From the NCBI GenBank assembly GCA_964545075.1, contig CAZJFS010000073.1:1-20557 (forward strand): 20,557 nucleotides of DNA. Reading direction: 5' to 3'. Below the pieces are notes generated by a model that was not told where the DNA came from, ran no database searches, and saw nothing but the letters and a program-made list of their open reading frames with translations. The translations under genes were made by a program, and so were the position numbers. The stretch comes from DAOPXV01 sp035352535. Its GTDB lineage: Bacteria; Muiribacteriota; UBA9980. Shown here piece after piece: positions 1 to 6,737 of the stretch (within the stretch, counting starts at the first letter, position 1; each line of letters starts with the position of its first letter).

Positions 1-385
1 CGTCGTATGTCGTCGAATAAGCTCCGCCAATAGGGTCCGTTCCGTACGTCACTTCAAGGTTTTTATCCAGGTCAACGAAGGCGCCTATATAAAACACGTC
101 TCCGCCCGTCATGCCGCTCAACTCATAATTTTCGTTTTTGTAGAGCCTGAAACGTTTAAACGGCGATTGCATATCGGAAGTTTTGGACATGACGATTTCG
201 CAAAGTTCGAGTTCGGACATGTCGCCGTATTTGTTGCTCACCTTTATCGTGAGCGAAGGCGTGAAACGGACGGCGGGGTTTTCGACGATCCCTTCTTTTA
301 CATTGGAAACGGTGCCGAGACAGCCCGTTATCGTCATTATGAAAGCGAATGTTAAAAAAAATAAAAAAGGCCTTTTCTTTTTCAT
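1..385 (-). CDS. Putative lipoprotein, 3' part outside the window
   Basis: The gene starts with ATG at 385 and runs off the left edge, so only the first 128 residues are visible. The N-terminus is MKKKRPFLFF, then a hydrophobic stretch and the lipobox ITGC with Cys at residue 21, so it should be a lipid-anchored protein of the cell envelope. The rest (about residues 22-128) is polar and looks like beta-rich secreted protein, with segments such as FTPSLTIKVSN and GDVFYIGAFVDLD; I do not recognise a family. No strong Shine-Dalgarno is visible, but a good promoter (CTGACA-17-TATAAA) lies 45-73 bases upstream. It follows a FecR-type lipoprotein gene on the same strand. Confidence 0.7.
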   Translation of the reverse strand, partial: MKKKRPFLFFLTFAFIMTITGCLGTVSNVKEGIVENPAVRFTPSLTIKVSNKYGDMSELELCEIVMSKTSDMQSPFKRFRLYKNENYELSGMTGGDVFYIGAFVDLDKNLEVTYGTDPIGGAYSTTYD

Positions 386-429
386 AGATATTTTATCGTT
401 AAAATATTGAAAAAAATTAGGCCTTTGAG

Positions 430-458
430 TTTATATGGATAGCTTTTTGTTTTGTCAG
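430..458 (-). promoter_or_regulatory. Sigma-70-type promoter for the lipoprotein gene
   Basis: On the minus strand, CTGACA (453-458) and TATAAA (430-435) are separated by 17 bases. A start site near 423 would give a leader of about 38 bases. It lies between the FecR gene and the lipoprotein gene, so the latter may be transcribed on its own. Confidence 0.5.
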
Positions 459-502
459 GGTTTATTTGTTGAAACTTCCGGGCAAGCCTTGCGCTAACGG
501 TT

Positions 503-1216
503 TTATTTAGTGTTAATTATGTCGATCCTTGAAGTGAAATCTTCAGGCGTTATATTTTTCATAAGGGGAACGCCGGCGAATTTTTCTTTCGCAAGATCGA
601 TCTTTTGCTTCTGGCTAAGATCTATGGTATTTTTTATTTCAACCAGTTCTGATTCTTCTATGGTGATTTTTTTATCCGGATTGTCCTTGAGATACGCTTC
701 GATTTTTCCTTCGACGAGGACGATCTTGAGGTTTCCCTGGTTTCTGAAAACGCCTTTAGTGCCCTTTACGCCGGCGACGGCGACGGACGTTTCCATCTGG
801 AATTTGCTGTTTTCGCGTTTGGTGACGTCGAAGAATATGGCGCCGCTTACGATCTCTACGACTATATCAAGAGTGCTCTTTTCGGCGGGTTTGGTGAGGT
901 TTTTAAGGTTGAGCGTGGTGCTCTCCTCCAGAAACACTTTCGTTCCGTCGGTGAAGTTAATTTTAGCCATTGATTTTTCAAGAGTTCTTATGGAGTCGGA
1001 CATCGTAAGTTCAGAGTTCGCGGCTATTTTTTTCCACGCCGGGTCGCCGCCGGTCTGGGCTTCGACCGTACCGTTTACAAAGGACACGCTTGCTTTTATG
1101 TCCGCCGCTTTTTTCGTTCCGCCGCAGCCCGTTATTATCATGCAGAACGCGGCAGCGAAGATCAGTGTCAATCCGAGAATTCGAAGATTGGAATTTGTGA
1201 AAATAGATTTTGTCAT
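503..1216 (-). CDS. FecR-domain lipoprotein
   Basis: 237 residues. The N-terminus has a basic/hydrophobic signal followed by IITGC, with the lipid-modified Cys at residue 31. Residues about 44-185 match the FecR fold: a segment SDSIRTLEKSMAKINFTDG followed by KVFLEESTTLNL corresponds to the usual 'sgDsIrTg.gsraeI.f.DGt.l.l...t.l.l' pattern, and VAGVKGTKGVF is typical of the second half. In this broad family the domain is a periplasmic beta-sandwich; here, without a neighbouring sigma factor or TonB receptor, an iron-signalling role is unlikely and a structural or ligand-sensing role in the envelope is only a guess. ATG at 1216 is preceded by AAGGGA about 12 bases upstream. Its upstream region is cut by the scaffold gap. 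Confidence 0.85.
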   Translation of the reverse strand: MTKSIFTNSNLRILGLTLIFAAAFCMIITGCGGTKKAADIKASVSFVNGTVEAQTGGDPAWKKIAANSELTMSDSIRTLEKSMAKINFTDGTKVFLEESTTLNLKNLTKPAEKSTLDIVVEIVSGAIFFDVTKRENSKFQMETSVAVAGVKGTKGVFRNQGNLKIVLVEGKIEAYLKDNPDKKITIEESELVEIKNTIDLSQKQKIDLAKEKFAGVPLMKNITPEDFTSRIDIINTK

Positions 1217-1248
1217 GGCATGGCACCATCCCTTTTGTATTATTTTAA

Positions 1249-1348
1249 NNNNNNNNNNNNNNNNNNNNNNNNNNNNNNNNNNNNNNNNNNNNNNNNNNNN
1301 NNNNNNNNNNNNNNNNNNNNNNNNNNNNNNNNNNNNNNNNNNNNNNNN
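1249..1348. other. Scaffold gap of 100 N
   Basis: Exactly 100 undetermined bases, the usual arbitrary size for a join of unknown length. The nine bases before the gap (TTATTTTAA) are identical to the nine bases after it, so the two contigs may in fact abut or overlap. The gap sits between the FecR gene and the PilX-like gene and could hide a promoter or nothing at all. Confidence 0.98.
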
Positions 1349-1436
1349 TTATTTTAATTGCATTGTTATAATTTTAACGCTGAATTTTATTTTTTAATTA
1401 TCGTTTCCATCCTTCTTTATCGCCGCCCATAAGAGG

Positions 1437-2936
1437 TTAACGCCCATCATCATTTCCGTGCGTAGGACTGCCGCCGCCGCGCTCACTACCCCTTAGCATG
1501 GGAGAGTTGCCACTATTAGGCCCTTTTCCGCGATTGCCGCCGTCGGAGCCTTCGCCTGTTTGAATTGTGCCGCCAGAACAGTCCTTTTCCTTCGAGTTTC
1601 TCTCATTGCGGCGTTGCCTGGCTGCCCTGAATTCTCCACGGTTGGTCTGCTTTTTTTCCTTCATGTGCTTTTCGACGACGTCCGTGGCAGCCGGTGCGAC
1701 GGCTATTTTACCGGCCAGTTTTTCTTCCAGCATGTCGGTGGCGTCATCGGCCTTGATGATTTGTTCGGAGTCGCGGGCCGTAGTTACGCGGGTCGGCGTG
1801 TTATCGGCCGCCGGGCTTCCCGCCGCCGCGGCCTGATTTTGTTCAGTGAAATCAGGCGGTTTTACGGCGTTATAAACTATGACTGCCGGCATAAGATTTT
1901 CAATGGAGTTTTTGGCGCCGTTGTAAGATGCGATCGAAATTCCGGGGAGCCCCGAGAAAATAATATGATTGGAAACCGCTGAAACCGGCTGTCCGGATTT
2001 CACAAGGCTGGTTCCGCATGCAGCGTAAACGTCGCAGGCGTCTCCGAATGATTCGCGGAATAATTCGACGTTCATTGAATCGTCGTGCCATAATTGCGAG
2101 TAAAGCGAGGCGGCTACGATTTCGTCTATCGTTTCCATGACCGCGGTCATGTTCTGGGCCTTATCGGTTTTAGAACCCGCGGTTATGACCGTTTCCACCG
2201 ACCCTGGTTCGGCCGGCACCTTTATTTTGCGCCCGAAAATATTTGAATATTTTTTATCCGCGGCGGGGGATTTGGCGTTTTCCATGAAAAAGTGCCTTTC
2301 GCCCTCTATTGTCGGCAGCATTACTTTGAGCGCGTCTCTGGCCGTATATTTTTTGCCGGCGGCCGCTATGATTTTTTCAATCTCGTTATCTTCGGCGGTT
2401 CTGAAATAGACCAGTTGCGAAGGATAGTCGAAGGCGGTGCTTGAAACGCCTACGCTTGCCGTGGAAGCGTGAGCCGCGTCCGGAAAGAAAAGCGCTTCCG
2501 GCGAATAATCCGCGAATAATTGCGGGGCGTTGAAATTTTGAGTTAAAACGACCGGCGTCGTCGTCGGGGCCGGCATGCATAAAGCCTGTACCATTATAGC
2601 TTTTGAAGTTCCGGAGATCGAACCTACGGAAAGTATGGTTACCAGGGTCGAATTAGGGGTTTTACGCGACATGGCGGTATTAAACGTCCCGCCGTCGAGA
2701 CTTCTTTCTGGAAGCGTGAGGCCGTTTTCAAAGCAAATGCCGTAAGAACGCAGGTACGCGGAAGCCAGGTTGATGCCGGCTTCGGCGAGATATGTGGCTT
2801 TCGTGCTTCTCTCGATCACGCTGATGGAGGTGACCCCGCCCTGCATGCGGAAAATAAATGTGCCGCCGGCCATCATAAGTATGAATACGATTATTAAAAC
2901 CATTCCAATGGCGAAACCGCTTTTGTTAAGTTTCAT
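1437..2936 (-). CDS. PilX/GspK-like minor pilin or pseudopilin with a Gly/Arg-rich tail
   Basis: 499 residues. The start MKLNKSGFAIGM has a class III (prepilin) cleavage context, G7/F8, followed by a 20-residue hydrophobic helix and then YLAEAGINLASAYL, a motif typical of PilX/GspK-type minor pilins. As in those families, Glu at position +5 is absent. The body (about 60-400) is not recognised; the last 90 residues are hydrophilic, first Arg/Glu-rich (RAARQRRNERNSKEK) then Gly/Asn/Ser-rich, so probably disordered. The start is well supported by AGGAGGT 4-5 bases upstream. It is the third gene of a run of three prepilin genes (gap 25 bases), in the I-J-K order of a pilus tip complex. Likely an inner-membrane-inserted minor subunit of a type IV pilus or type II secretion pseudopilus. 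Confidence 0.75.
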   Translation of the reverse strand: MKLNKSGFAIGMVLIIVFILMMAGGTFIFRMQGGVTSISVIERSTKATYLAEAGINLASAYLRSYGICFENGLTLPERSLDGGTFNTAMSRKTPNSTLVTILSVGSISGTSKAIMVQALCMPAPTTTPVVLTQNFNAPQLFADYSPEALFFPDAAHASTASVGVSSTAFDYPSQLVYFRTAEDNEIEKIIAAAGKKYTARDALKVMLPTIEGERHFFMENAKSPAADKKYSNIFGRKIKVPAEPGSVETVITAGSKTDKAQNMTAVMETIDEIVAASLYSQLWHDDSMNVELFRESFGDACDVYAACGTSLVKSGQPVSAVSNHIIFSGLPGISIASYNGAKNSIENLMPAVIVYNAVKPPDFTEQNQAAAAGSPAADNTPTRVTTARDSEQIIKADDATDMLEEKLAGKIAVAPAATDVVEKHMKEKKQTNRGEFRAARQRRNERNSKEKDCSGGTIQTGEGSDGGNRGKGPNSGNSPMLRGSERGGGSPTHGNDDGR

Positions 2937-2961
2937 TTTTACCTCCTGATGAACCCGGTTT

Positions 2962-3486
2962 TTAAAGGTTGCGCAAAAAAATATTCGATGATATGTCGTA
3001 TGTCTTTAATTTTTCGGCCCCGCCGGGCTGTCTGGTCAGTATTCCAAATTTTACATATAGCTCGACGAGGCGGTTGTTTTTGCCGAGTGCCATGAAAGAG
3101 CAGCCTTCGATGTTTTCCGCGAGGACTATTTCAGCCGTCGCCGTTCCCGTTATTTCGTCTATTAAAGACCGGCATAATTTTTTAGCCGTCGGTTTATAAA
3201 AATATAGCACCACGTCGTCGGAGTTATTGACGAACATTATATGCGCGGATGGAGCCGTCGAGTTTATCGGCGATAAGACTTCGCGGCTTTCCTGAAGTTC
3301 GCGAATGATCCGGGTTAGCGAATGACGGGCGTTCTTATGAAGGTCGACCGAACTTTCTATCTCTATTTCCGAGCGGGAACGGAAATAGAGCAGGTCGACG
3401 AGCCCTATTATGATAAGCATTAATATTGCTCCGGCGATCATTATTTCAAGCACTGAAAATCCGCGTCGATTTTTGTTCAAATCCAT
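2962..3486 (-). CDS. PilW/GspJ-like prepilin
   Basis: 174 residues. A textbook prepilin N-terminus: NKNRRG^FSVLEIMIAG, with cleavage expected after Gly9 and Glu at +5 (Glu14), then a hydrophobic helix to about residue 32. The following NARHSLTRIIRELQESREV is characteristic of PilW/GspJ-like minor pilins. The C-terminal part is predicted beta-sheet (LYVKFGILT and similar) with no recognised ligand site. The gene lies 36 bases after the PilV-like gene and 25 bases before the PilX-like gene, so the three are almost certainly one transcript. Assembly into a pilus tip complex would need a prepilin peptidase and an assembly ATPase, not present in this window; PilT is, about 6 kb away. Confidence 0.85.
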   Translation of the reverse strand: MDLNKNRRGFSVLEIMIAGAILMLIIIGLVDLLYFRSRSEIEIESSVDLHKNARHSLTRIIRELQESREVLSPINSTAPSAHIMFVNNSDDVVLYFYKPTAKKLCRSLIDEITGTATAEIVLAENIEGCSFMALGKNNRLVELYVKFGILTRQPGGAEKLKTYDISSNIFLRNL

Positions 3487-3522
3487 GAACCGCCCCTTTA
3501 TTAAAACGTAATATATCCGGCG

Positions 3523-3999
3523 CTAATATCGTTTGTATATGTAGGTTGAAAGCGAAACGGACTTCTCATAGCCGCGATACTTCCATTTTATTTTTATTCC
3601 GACTTTTTTCAGATCCGGGGGAGTCGCTATATTTTCTACGTCTATAACGCTCTTGAAAATTTTTATCTGTTCGTATAGCTCGGGATAGTTAAATTCGGAT
3701 ACCGGATTCCCGGTCCTCATATAGCTTTTCATGTAATACCCGGCTCCCGGACCGGTGCATGGCATTTCGCTCTCCGATGAAATAGCGTCAAAATTTCCAG
3801 TGCTGCGGGCTATTATGCGTTCAAGTATATAGCGGCCGATATATAATGCCTGGGTCTGGTCGGATGTGCGCGTAATGCCTGAAGTCGAAGTGTTTATCAT
3901 CTGGATTACAGGGACTACGGCAAGTATTAATATCACAATAGCAACTAATACTTCGATCAGAGAGAACCCCAAAGTTTTAATCCTGATGTAAAATGACAT
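3523..3999 (-). CDS. PilV/GspI-like prepilin
   Basis: 158 residues. The N-terminus MSFYIRIKTLG^FSLIEVLVAI has the prepilin cleavage motif with Gly11, Phe at +1 and Glu at +5 (Glu16), followed by a hydrophobic helix to about residue 33. The segment LYIGRYILERIIARS resembles the 'A..la...le.i.' stretch of PilV/GspI proteins. The short C-terminal domain ends in beta-like segments (KIKWKYRGYEKSVSLSTYIY). First gene of the three-gene prepilin run; it has a GAGG ribosome site 4 bases before ATG and a consensus sigma-70 promoter (TTGACA-17-TATAAT) about 55-83 bases upstream. PilV and GspI cannot be told apart from sequence alone. Confidence 0.85.
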   Translation of the reverse strand: MSFYIRIKTLGFSLIEVLVAIVILILAVVPVIQMINTSTSGITRTSDQTQALYIGRYILERIIARSTGNFDAISSESEMPCTGPGAGYYMKSYMRTGNPVSEFNYPELYEQIKIFKSVIDVENIATPPDLKKVGIKIKWKYRGYEKSVSLSTYIYKRY

Positions 4000-4053
4000 G
4001 CAGCCTCATTTTAATAATAACTTGATTTCATTACCGCTAACGCTTCTGTTCTA

Positions 4054-4082
4054 ATTATAAAGCTTTTTAAGAAACTTGTCAA
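4054..4082 (-). promoter_or_regulatory. Consensus sigma-70 promoter for the prepilin operon
   Basis: On the minus strand TTGACA (4077-4082) and TATAAT (4054-4059) are both perfect and 17 bases apart. Transcription would begin near 4047, giving a leader of about 50 bases before the PilV-like start at 3999. The -35 box is within an A/T-rich sequence that also reads as TTGTCA on the plus strand. Confidence 0.8.
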
Positions 4083-4103
4083 ATACTAAGATTTAATTAT
4101 AAT
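4076..4103 (+). promoter_or_regulatory. Possible divergent plus-strand promoter overlapping the prepilin promoter
   Basis: TTGTCA (4076-4081) and TATAAT (4098-4103) are 16 bases apart. The -35 box shares five of its six bases with the -35 box of the minus-strand promoter, so RNA polymerase could occupy only one at a time. Transcription would start near 4110, next to a small open frame beginning at 4111. Confidence 0.4.
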
Positions 4104-4110
4104 AGGACTT

Positions 4111-4197
4111 ATGGCCGTTCCTGTAAACAGGTCTCAGGTGAAACGCATCCGTTCTATCAGGCGCGCGTCCGTGAAAAATTTTGACAAAAACTTTTAA
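4111..4197 (+). CDS. Possible 28-residue basic peptide
   Basis: An ATG at 4111 opens a 28-codon frame ending TAA at 4197. The peptide begins MAVPVNRSQVKRIRSIRRAS and is strongly basic, with nine Arg/Lys before its last few residues. AGGA lies 3-4 bases before the ATG, and a candidate promoter places the transcript start at about 4110, so translation could be leaderless. It covers the region upstream of the SH3b gene and ends inside that gene's promoter spacer. No family is recognised; short frames of this length also occur by chance, so this is only a candidate. Confidence 0.2.
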   Translation: MAVPVNRSQVKRIRSIRRASVKNFDKNF

Positions 4198-4209
4198 AAG
4201 TGATAGAAT
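4181..4209 (+). promoter_or_regulatory. Sigma-70 promoter for the SH3b gene
   Basis: A perfect TTGACA (4181-4186), 17-base spacer and TAGAAT (4204-4209). The predicted start near 4216 gives a 20-base leader containing the AGAGGTG ribosome site of the SH3b gene. Confidence 0.8.
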
Positions 4210-4235
4210 GCAATCAATAGAAAAGAGGTGTTCTT

Positions 4236-4751
4236 ATGAAAAAAATTATTCCTGTTTTAATTTCAATAGTTTTGGCGGCCTATATCGGCTATCTTTCTTA
4301 CGGCCTTATTTCTAAAAGCGCCGTGTCTGACGAAAAAAACGCATCTGAACAGAAAATAAAGCGCTCCCTGAATACTACGAAAAAACCAGCCGGCAACGTC
4401 AATCAGCCGGAACGGCCTGGTTCTACCGATGAAAACGCTCTGATTCGGACCTCGACGGAGGAAGTATCCACGCCGGTTAAAAAGCATCTGCCGCCGCCTC
4501 AGCAGGTTAAAGATATAGATATTAAAAAATTAAAATATGCCGCCGTTAAAGGGAGCGGCGTTAACGTGCGCTCGGAGAGCAGGATCGCTCCGAATAATGT
4601 CATGGACAAGGTTAACAGCGGAGAGATTTTTGATGTCGTGGCGATAGAAAAACCGGCGAATGACAATCATAAGTGGATAAAACTAAGGCTTAAAAACGGC
4701 TCCATGGGTTTTATAAGAGATGACCTTGTTGAATTGCGCGAAAAAAAATAA
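4236..4751 (+). CDS. Membrane-anchored SH3b-domain protein
   Basis: 171 residues. Residues 4-26 form an uncleaved-looking signal/membrane helix, residues 30-95 a Lys/Pro/Ser/Thr-rich linker, and residues about 100-166 a bacterial SH3 (SH3b, type 3) domain: GSGVNVRSESRIAPNNVMDKV is the typical first strand and RT-like loop ('lNVRsgps..s.vi..l.kG'), followed by WIKLRLKNGSMGFIRDDLV. SH3b domains often bind peptidoglycan stem peptides, so a periplasmic cell-wall-binding role is likely but not shown. AGAGGTG six bases before ATG and a consensus promoter support the start. The last 32 bases overlap the next gene. Confidence 0.8.
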   Translation: MKKIIPVLISIVLAAYIGYLSYGLISKSAVSDEKNASEQKIKRSLNTTKKPAGNVNQPERPGSTDENALIRTSTEEVSTPVKKHLPPPQQVKDIDIKKLKYAAVKGSGVNVRSESRIAPNNVMDKVNSGEIFDVVAIEKPANDNHKWIKLRLKNGSMGFIRDDLVELREKK

Positions 4752-5736
4752 AGGGGCCGGATATGAAAAATGCGCTCCATGCGATGTTTCGAGAGCCGTC
4801 GGGTGCGCGCTCGAACGCCGTGGAACGCTTCGTGAAGCCGGCGCTTACAGACTTATAAATCTTCATGGCGACAAAATTGCCGATGCCGCCGTCGATGTTT
4901 ACGGTGAATTTGCAGCCATTTCATGGTATTCGAAAAATGCAAGGGAATTAAAAACGGCCCTTGTGGAAAGACTTCTTCAAGTCGACCGCATTCGCGGAGT
5001 TTATGATATCGACCGCTTCAATTCATCTCAAAAAGCTCAAAATTACAGGCATGCCGGCGGGAAAATCAGCCCGGATTTCTTCGAGATAGAAGAAGGCGGA
5101 CTTCGTTTTCTGTGCAGTTTCAATCATGGCCAGAATGCCGGATTTTTTATAGATAACAGGGGCAACCGCGAATTCATCGCCAGGTTCTCAAAAGGCAGGG
5201 CCGTGCTTAACCTTTTCTCCTATACCGGCGCCCTTTCCGTCGTGGCGGCCGGCTCAGGGGCTTCATCCGTCATCACCGTCGATCTGTCAAGGTCGTATAA
5301 TGAATGGGCCCGCGAGAATTTAAAATTAAACGGGTTTATGGAAGCCGCCGGAAAAGTGCTGACGTTCGACGCCATGGACTACATGCGCTTCTGCCTGAAA
5401 AAAGGCTATAAATTTGATTTTATAATTCTGGATCCGCCGTCGTTCGCTTTATCGCTTGATAAAAAGCCGTTTTCCACGCTGAAAAATTATAAGGAGCTGC
5501 TTTTGGCGGCATACGCTGTATTGTCGCCCGGCGGAATGATCGCGGCTATCTGTAACACGGCGGGTTATAAGCGGTCTGACTTTAAAGAAATGATCGCCGA
5601 TACTTTTAACGGACTTTCAACTTCCGGCTTTAAAATAATCGACGGCCCTGCAATGCCGCCCGATTTTAACCGGCGGCCGAATGATCGCGATCTTGATTAT
5701 CTGAAGAATTTTTATGTGAGATTTGTTGGAAAATAA
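4720..5736 (+). CDS. RlmI-like class I SAM-dependent methyltransferase
   Basis: Up to 338 residues. It aligns with the RlmI group of 23S rRNA 5-methylcytosine methyltransferases: GAYRLINLHGDK and VYDIDRF in the N-terminal part, the SAM-binding LNLFSYTGALSV (163-174), LDPPSFA (237-243) and the putative catalytic Cys in AICNTAG (Cys278). The N-terminal PUA domain found in E. coli RlmI is missing, as in many shorter homologues; substrate is therefore uncertain. Start choice is unclear: ATG at 4720 overlaps the SH3b gene by 32 bases, with TTG codons at 4726 and 4729 in frame better placed after AAGAGAT. A better-looking ATG with GGGG upstream at 4763 is out of frame and stops after 31 codons. Probably translationally coupled to the SH3b gene. 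Confidence 0.8.
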   Translation: MTLLNCAKKNKGAGYEKCAPCDVSRAVGCALERRGTLREAGAYRLINLHGDKIADAAVDVYGEFAAISWYSKNARELKTALVERLLQVDRIRGVYDIDRFNSSQKAQNYRHAGGKISPDFFEIEEGGLRFLCSFNHGQNAGFFIDNRGNREFIARFSKGRAVLNLFSYTGALSVVAAGSGASSVITVDLSRSYNEWARENLKLNGFMEAAGKVLTFDAMDYMRFCLKKGYKFDFIILDPPSFALSLDKKPFSTLKNYKELLLAAYAVLSPGGMIAAICNTAGYKRSDFKEMIADTFNGLSTSGFKIIDGPAMPPDFNRRPNDRDLDYLKNFYVRFVGK

Positions 5737-5843
5737 GTTGAGGCCCTGGAGAAAGAGTTTTTCCTCTTAAAAAAATATCGAACCCGTAAGATAGCGGCTG
5801 CTATAAGAGGGATCGCCGTGGCGACGCATAAAATTTCGATCAT
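5712..5843 (-). CDS. Possible 43-residue small membrane protein
   Basis: ATG at 5843 opens a 43-codon frame beginning MIEILCVATAIPLIAAAILR and continuing VRYFFKRKN: one hydrophobic helix (about residues 3-19) followed by a basic cluster, the usual look of a single-pass small membrane protein with its C-terminus in the cytoplasm. GGTGAT lies six bases before the ATG. The 3' end overlaps the end of the methyltransferase gene on the other strand by 25 bases. No family is recognised and no clear promoter is seen, so the call rests on hydrophobicity pattern and ribosome site only. Confidence 0.35.
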   Translation of the reverse strand: MIEILCVATAIPLIAAAILRVRYFFKRKNSFSRASTYFPTNLT

Positions 5844-6030
5844 ATTTATCACCGGTTTCCTTTCATTATTTTTGTATCTTAATTAAAATTAAAAAGCATA
5901 ATATGTGCCAGATTGAAAAGTTGCTTTTTATAAGCTTTTTCAATATTCCTTTAAAAAATACGGACTTTTTTTCCGCTAATTCAAAGATCTTTCGGAAAAA
6001 ATATCCGACTGAACACGGTCTGAAAGAAAA
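5844..6030. other. A/T-rich intergenic stretch without a gene
   Basis: Together with the small frame before it, this fills the 326-base space between the methyltransferase and the next minus-strand gene. It is A/T-rich and contains an imperfect inverted repeat at 5913-5943 (TTGAAAAG ... CTTTTTCAA) enclosing a smaller one (GCTT-TTTAT-AAGC, 5923-5935). I see no further coding frame or recognisable RNA. Confidence 0.5.
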
Positions 6031-6056
6031 CCGCCGTTAAAAAAACGGCTCCGGCG
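6031..6056 (-). terminator. Likely intrinsic terminator
   Basis: Starting 7 bases after the stop of the exported-protein gene, the minus strand reads CCGCC-GGA then GCCGTT-TTTTT-AACGGC, then GG and TTTTCTTT. Two nested stems (CCGCC/GGCGG and GCCGTT/AACGGC) are followed by a U-rich tail. Confidence 0.6.
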
Positions 6057-6062
6057 GATACT

Positions 6063-6560
6063 TTAATAAGGCTTTCCTTCGTCGAGCGGATAATTTATTA
6101 CAAGATCTAGTTTGGCTCCGTTATAAATTATCTTTCCGGCTGCGCGAAACCTCGTGCCGGCGCCTTTCAGTTCATCCAAGCCGCCTGTGAAATGCGAACA
6201 ATTGCCGACGCTTTCGGACCGGTCGAGTGGAACGGCTTTTAATATGAGCGTCATCGGTATCTTCGAACCTTCGATGTTAGCTTTCATGCCTATGGTCTTG
6301 TCCGGCAACGTGACCGGCTTAAGCACTCCGCGTCCGCCGGACAATATCCATATTTCTACGGTTCCTTCCTCGACGATGATCTCGACGTGCCCTATTGCGC
6401 ATTCGCCGATCATCTGAAGCTCGCCGCCGTGGGCGGTTTTTTCATGGCGCCCGGCCGCGCTGGCGATGCCGGATAACGATATGAGCGAAGTTGCCAGGCA
6501 AAGCGAAAACGCGGCGGCCCGAAAAAATATTATTGATTTAGAATATACGTTTGTTTTCAT
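6063..6560 (-). CDS. Exported protein of unknown function
   Basis: 165 residues. A clear signal peptide (basic start, hydrophobic SIIFFRAAAFSLCLATSLIS, then SGIASA with cleavage expected around residue 35-36) targets it to the periplasm or outside. The mature part has HGGELQMIGECAIGHVEIIVEEG and VEIWILSGGRGVLKPVTLP; this resembles the 'HGG.....g...hvEvv...g.v.vylld..g.p' pattern found in small periplasmic proteins associated with metal efflux, but the match is weak. Two Cys remain in the mature protein. GGAGGGG lies 7-13 bases before ATG, and a TTGAAA-17-TATCAT promoter is upstream; a hairpin follows the stop. It is thus probably a single-gene unit. Confidence 0.7.
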   Translation of the reverse strand: MKTNVYSKSIIFFRAAAFSLCLATSLISLSGIASAAGRHEKTAHGGELQMIGECAIGHVEIIVEEGTVEIWILSGGRGVLKPVTLPDKTIGMKANIEGSKIPMTLILKAVPLDRSESVGNCSHFTGGLDELKGAGTRFRAAGKIIYNGAKLDLVINYPLDEGKPY

Positions 6561-6595
6561 TGATTACAGCCCCTCCGTTAATTTTCATTGCGCCT

Positions 6596-6624
6596 ATGAT
6601 AACATATTTTCGCTTTGGTTTCAA
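6596..6624 (-). promoter_or_regulatory. Promoter of the exported-protein gene
   Basis: Minus strand TTGAAA (6619-6624), 17-base spacer, TATCAT (6596-6601). The predicted start near 6589 leaves a leader of about 29 bases. Confidence 0.55.
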
Positions 6625-6645
6625 AAAAATCAGTGAAGCATAAGC

Positions 6646-6682
6646 AAAACCCTCCGCAAGTTCATAACGAACGGAGGGTTTT
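6646..6682 (-). terminator. Strong, possibly bidirectional terminator after the TPR gene
   Basis: A perfect 11-base inverted repeat, AAAACCCTCCG / CGGAGGGTTTT, with a 15-base loop. The A run on one side and T run on the other let it work on either strand. It starts 55 bases after the stop of the TPR gene and precedes the promoter of the next minus-strand gene. Confidence 0.8.
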
Positions 6683-6737
6683 ACATTACGGTCGGTTACT
6701 TATGGCATTTGATTTTTAACGGCCATAGCGAATAAAT

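Noticed and set aside
510..1397. A long open frame on the plus strand
   Set aside because: It is opposite the FecR gene and runs through the N gap; composition and sequence are those of an antisense shadow.
1401..1439. Possible stop read-through of the PilX-like gene (PLMGGDKEGWKR after TAA)
   Set aside because: Only 12 codons, no special stop context; the extension may be chance.
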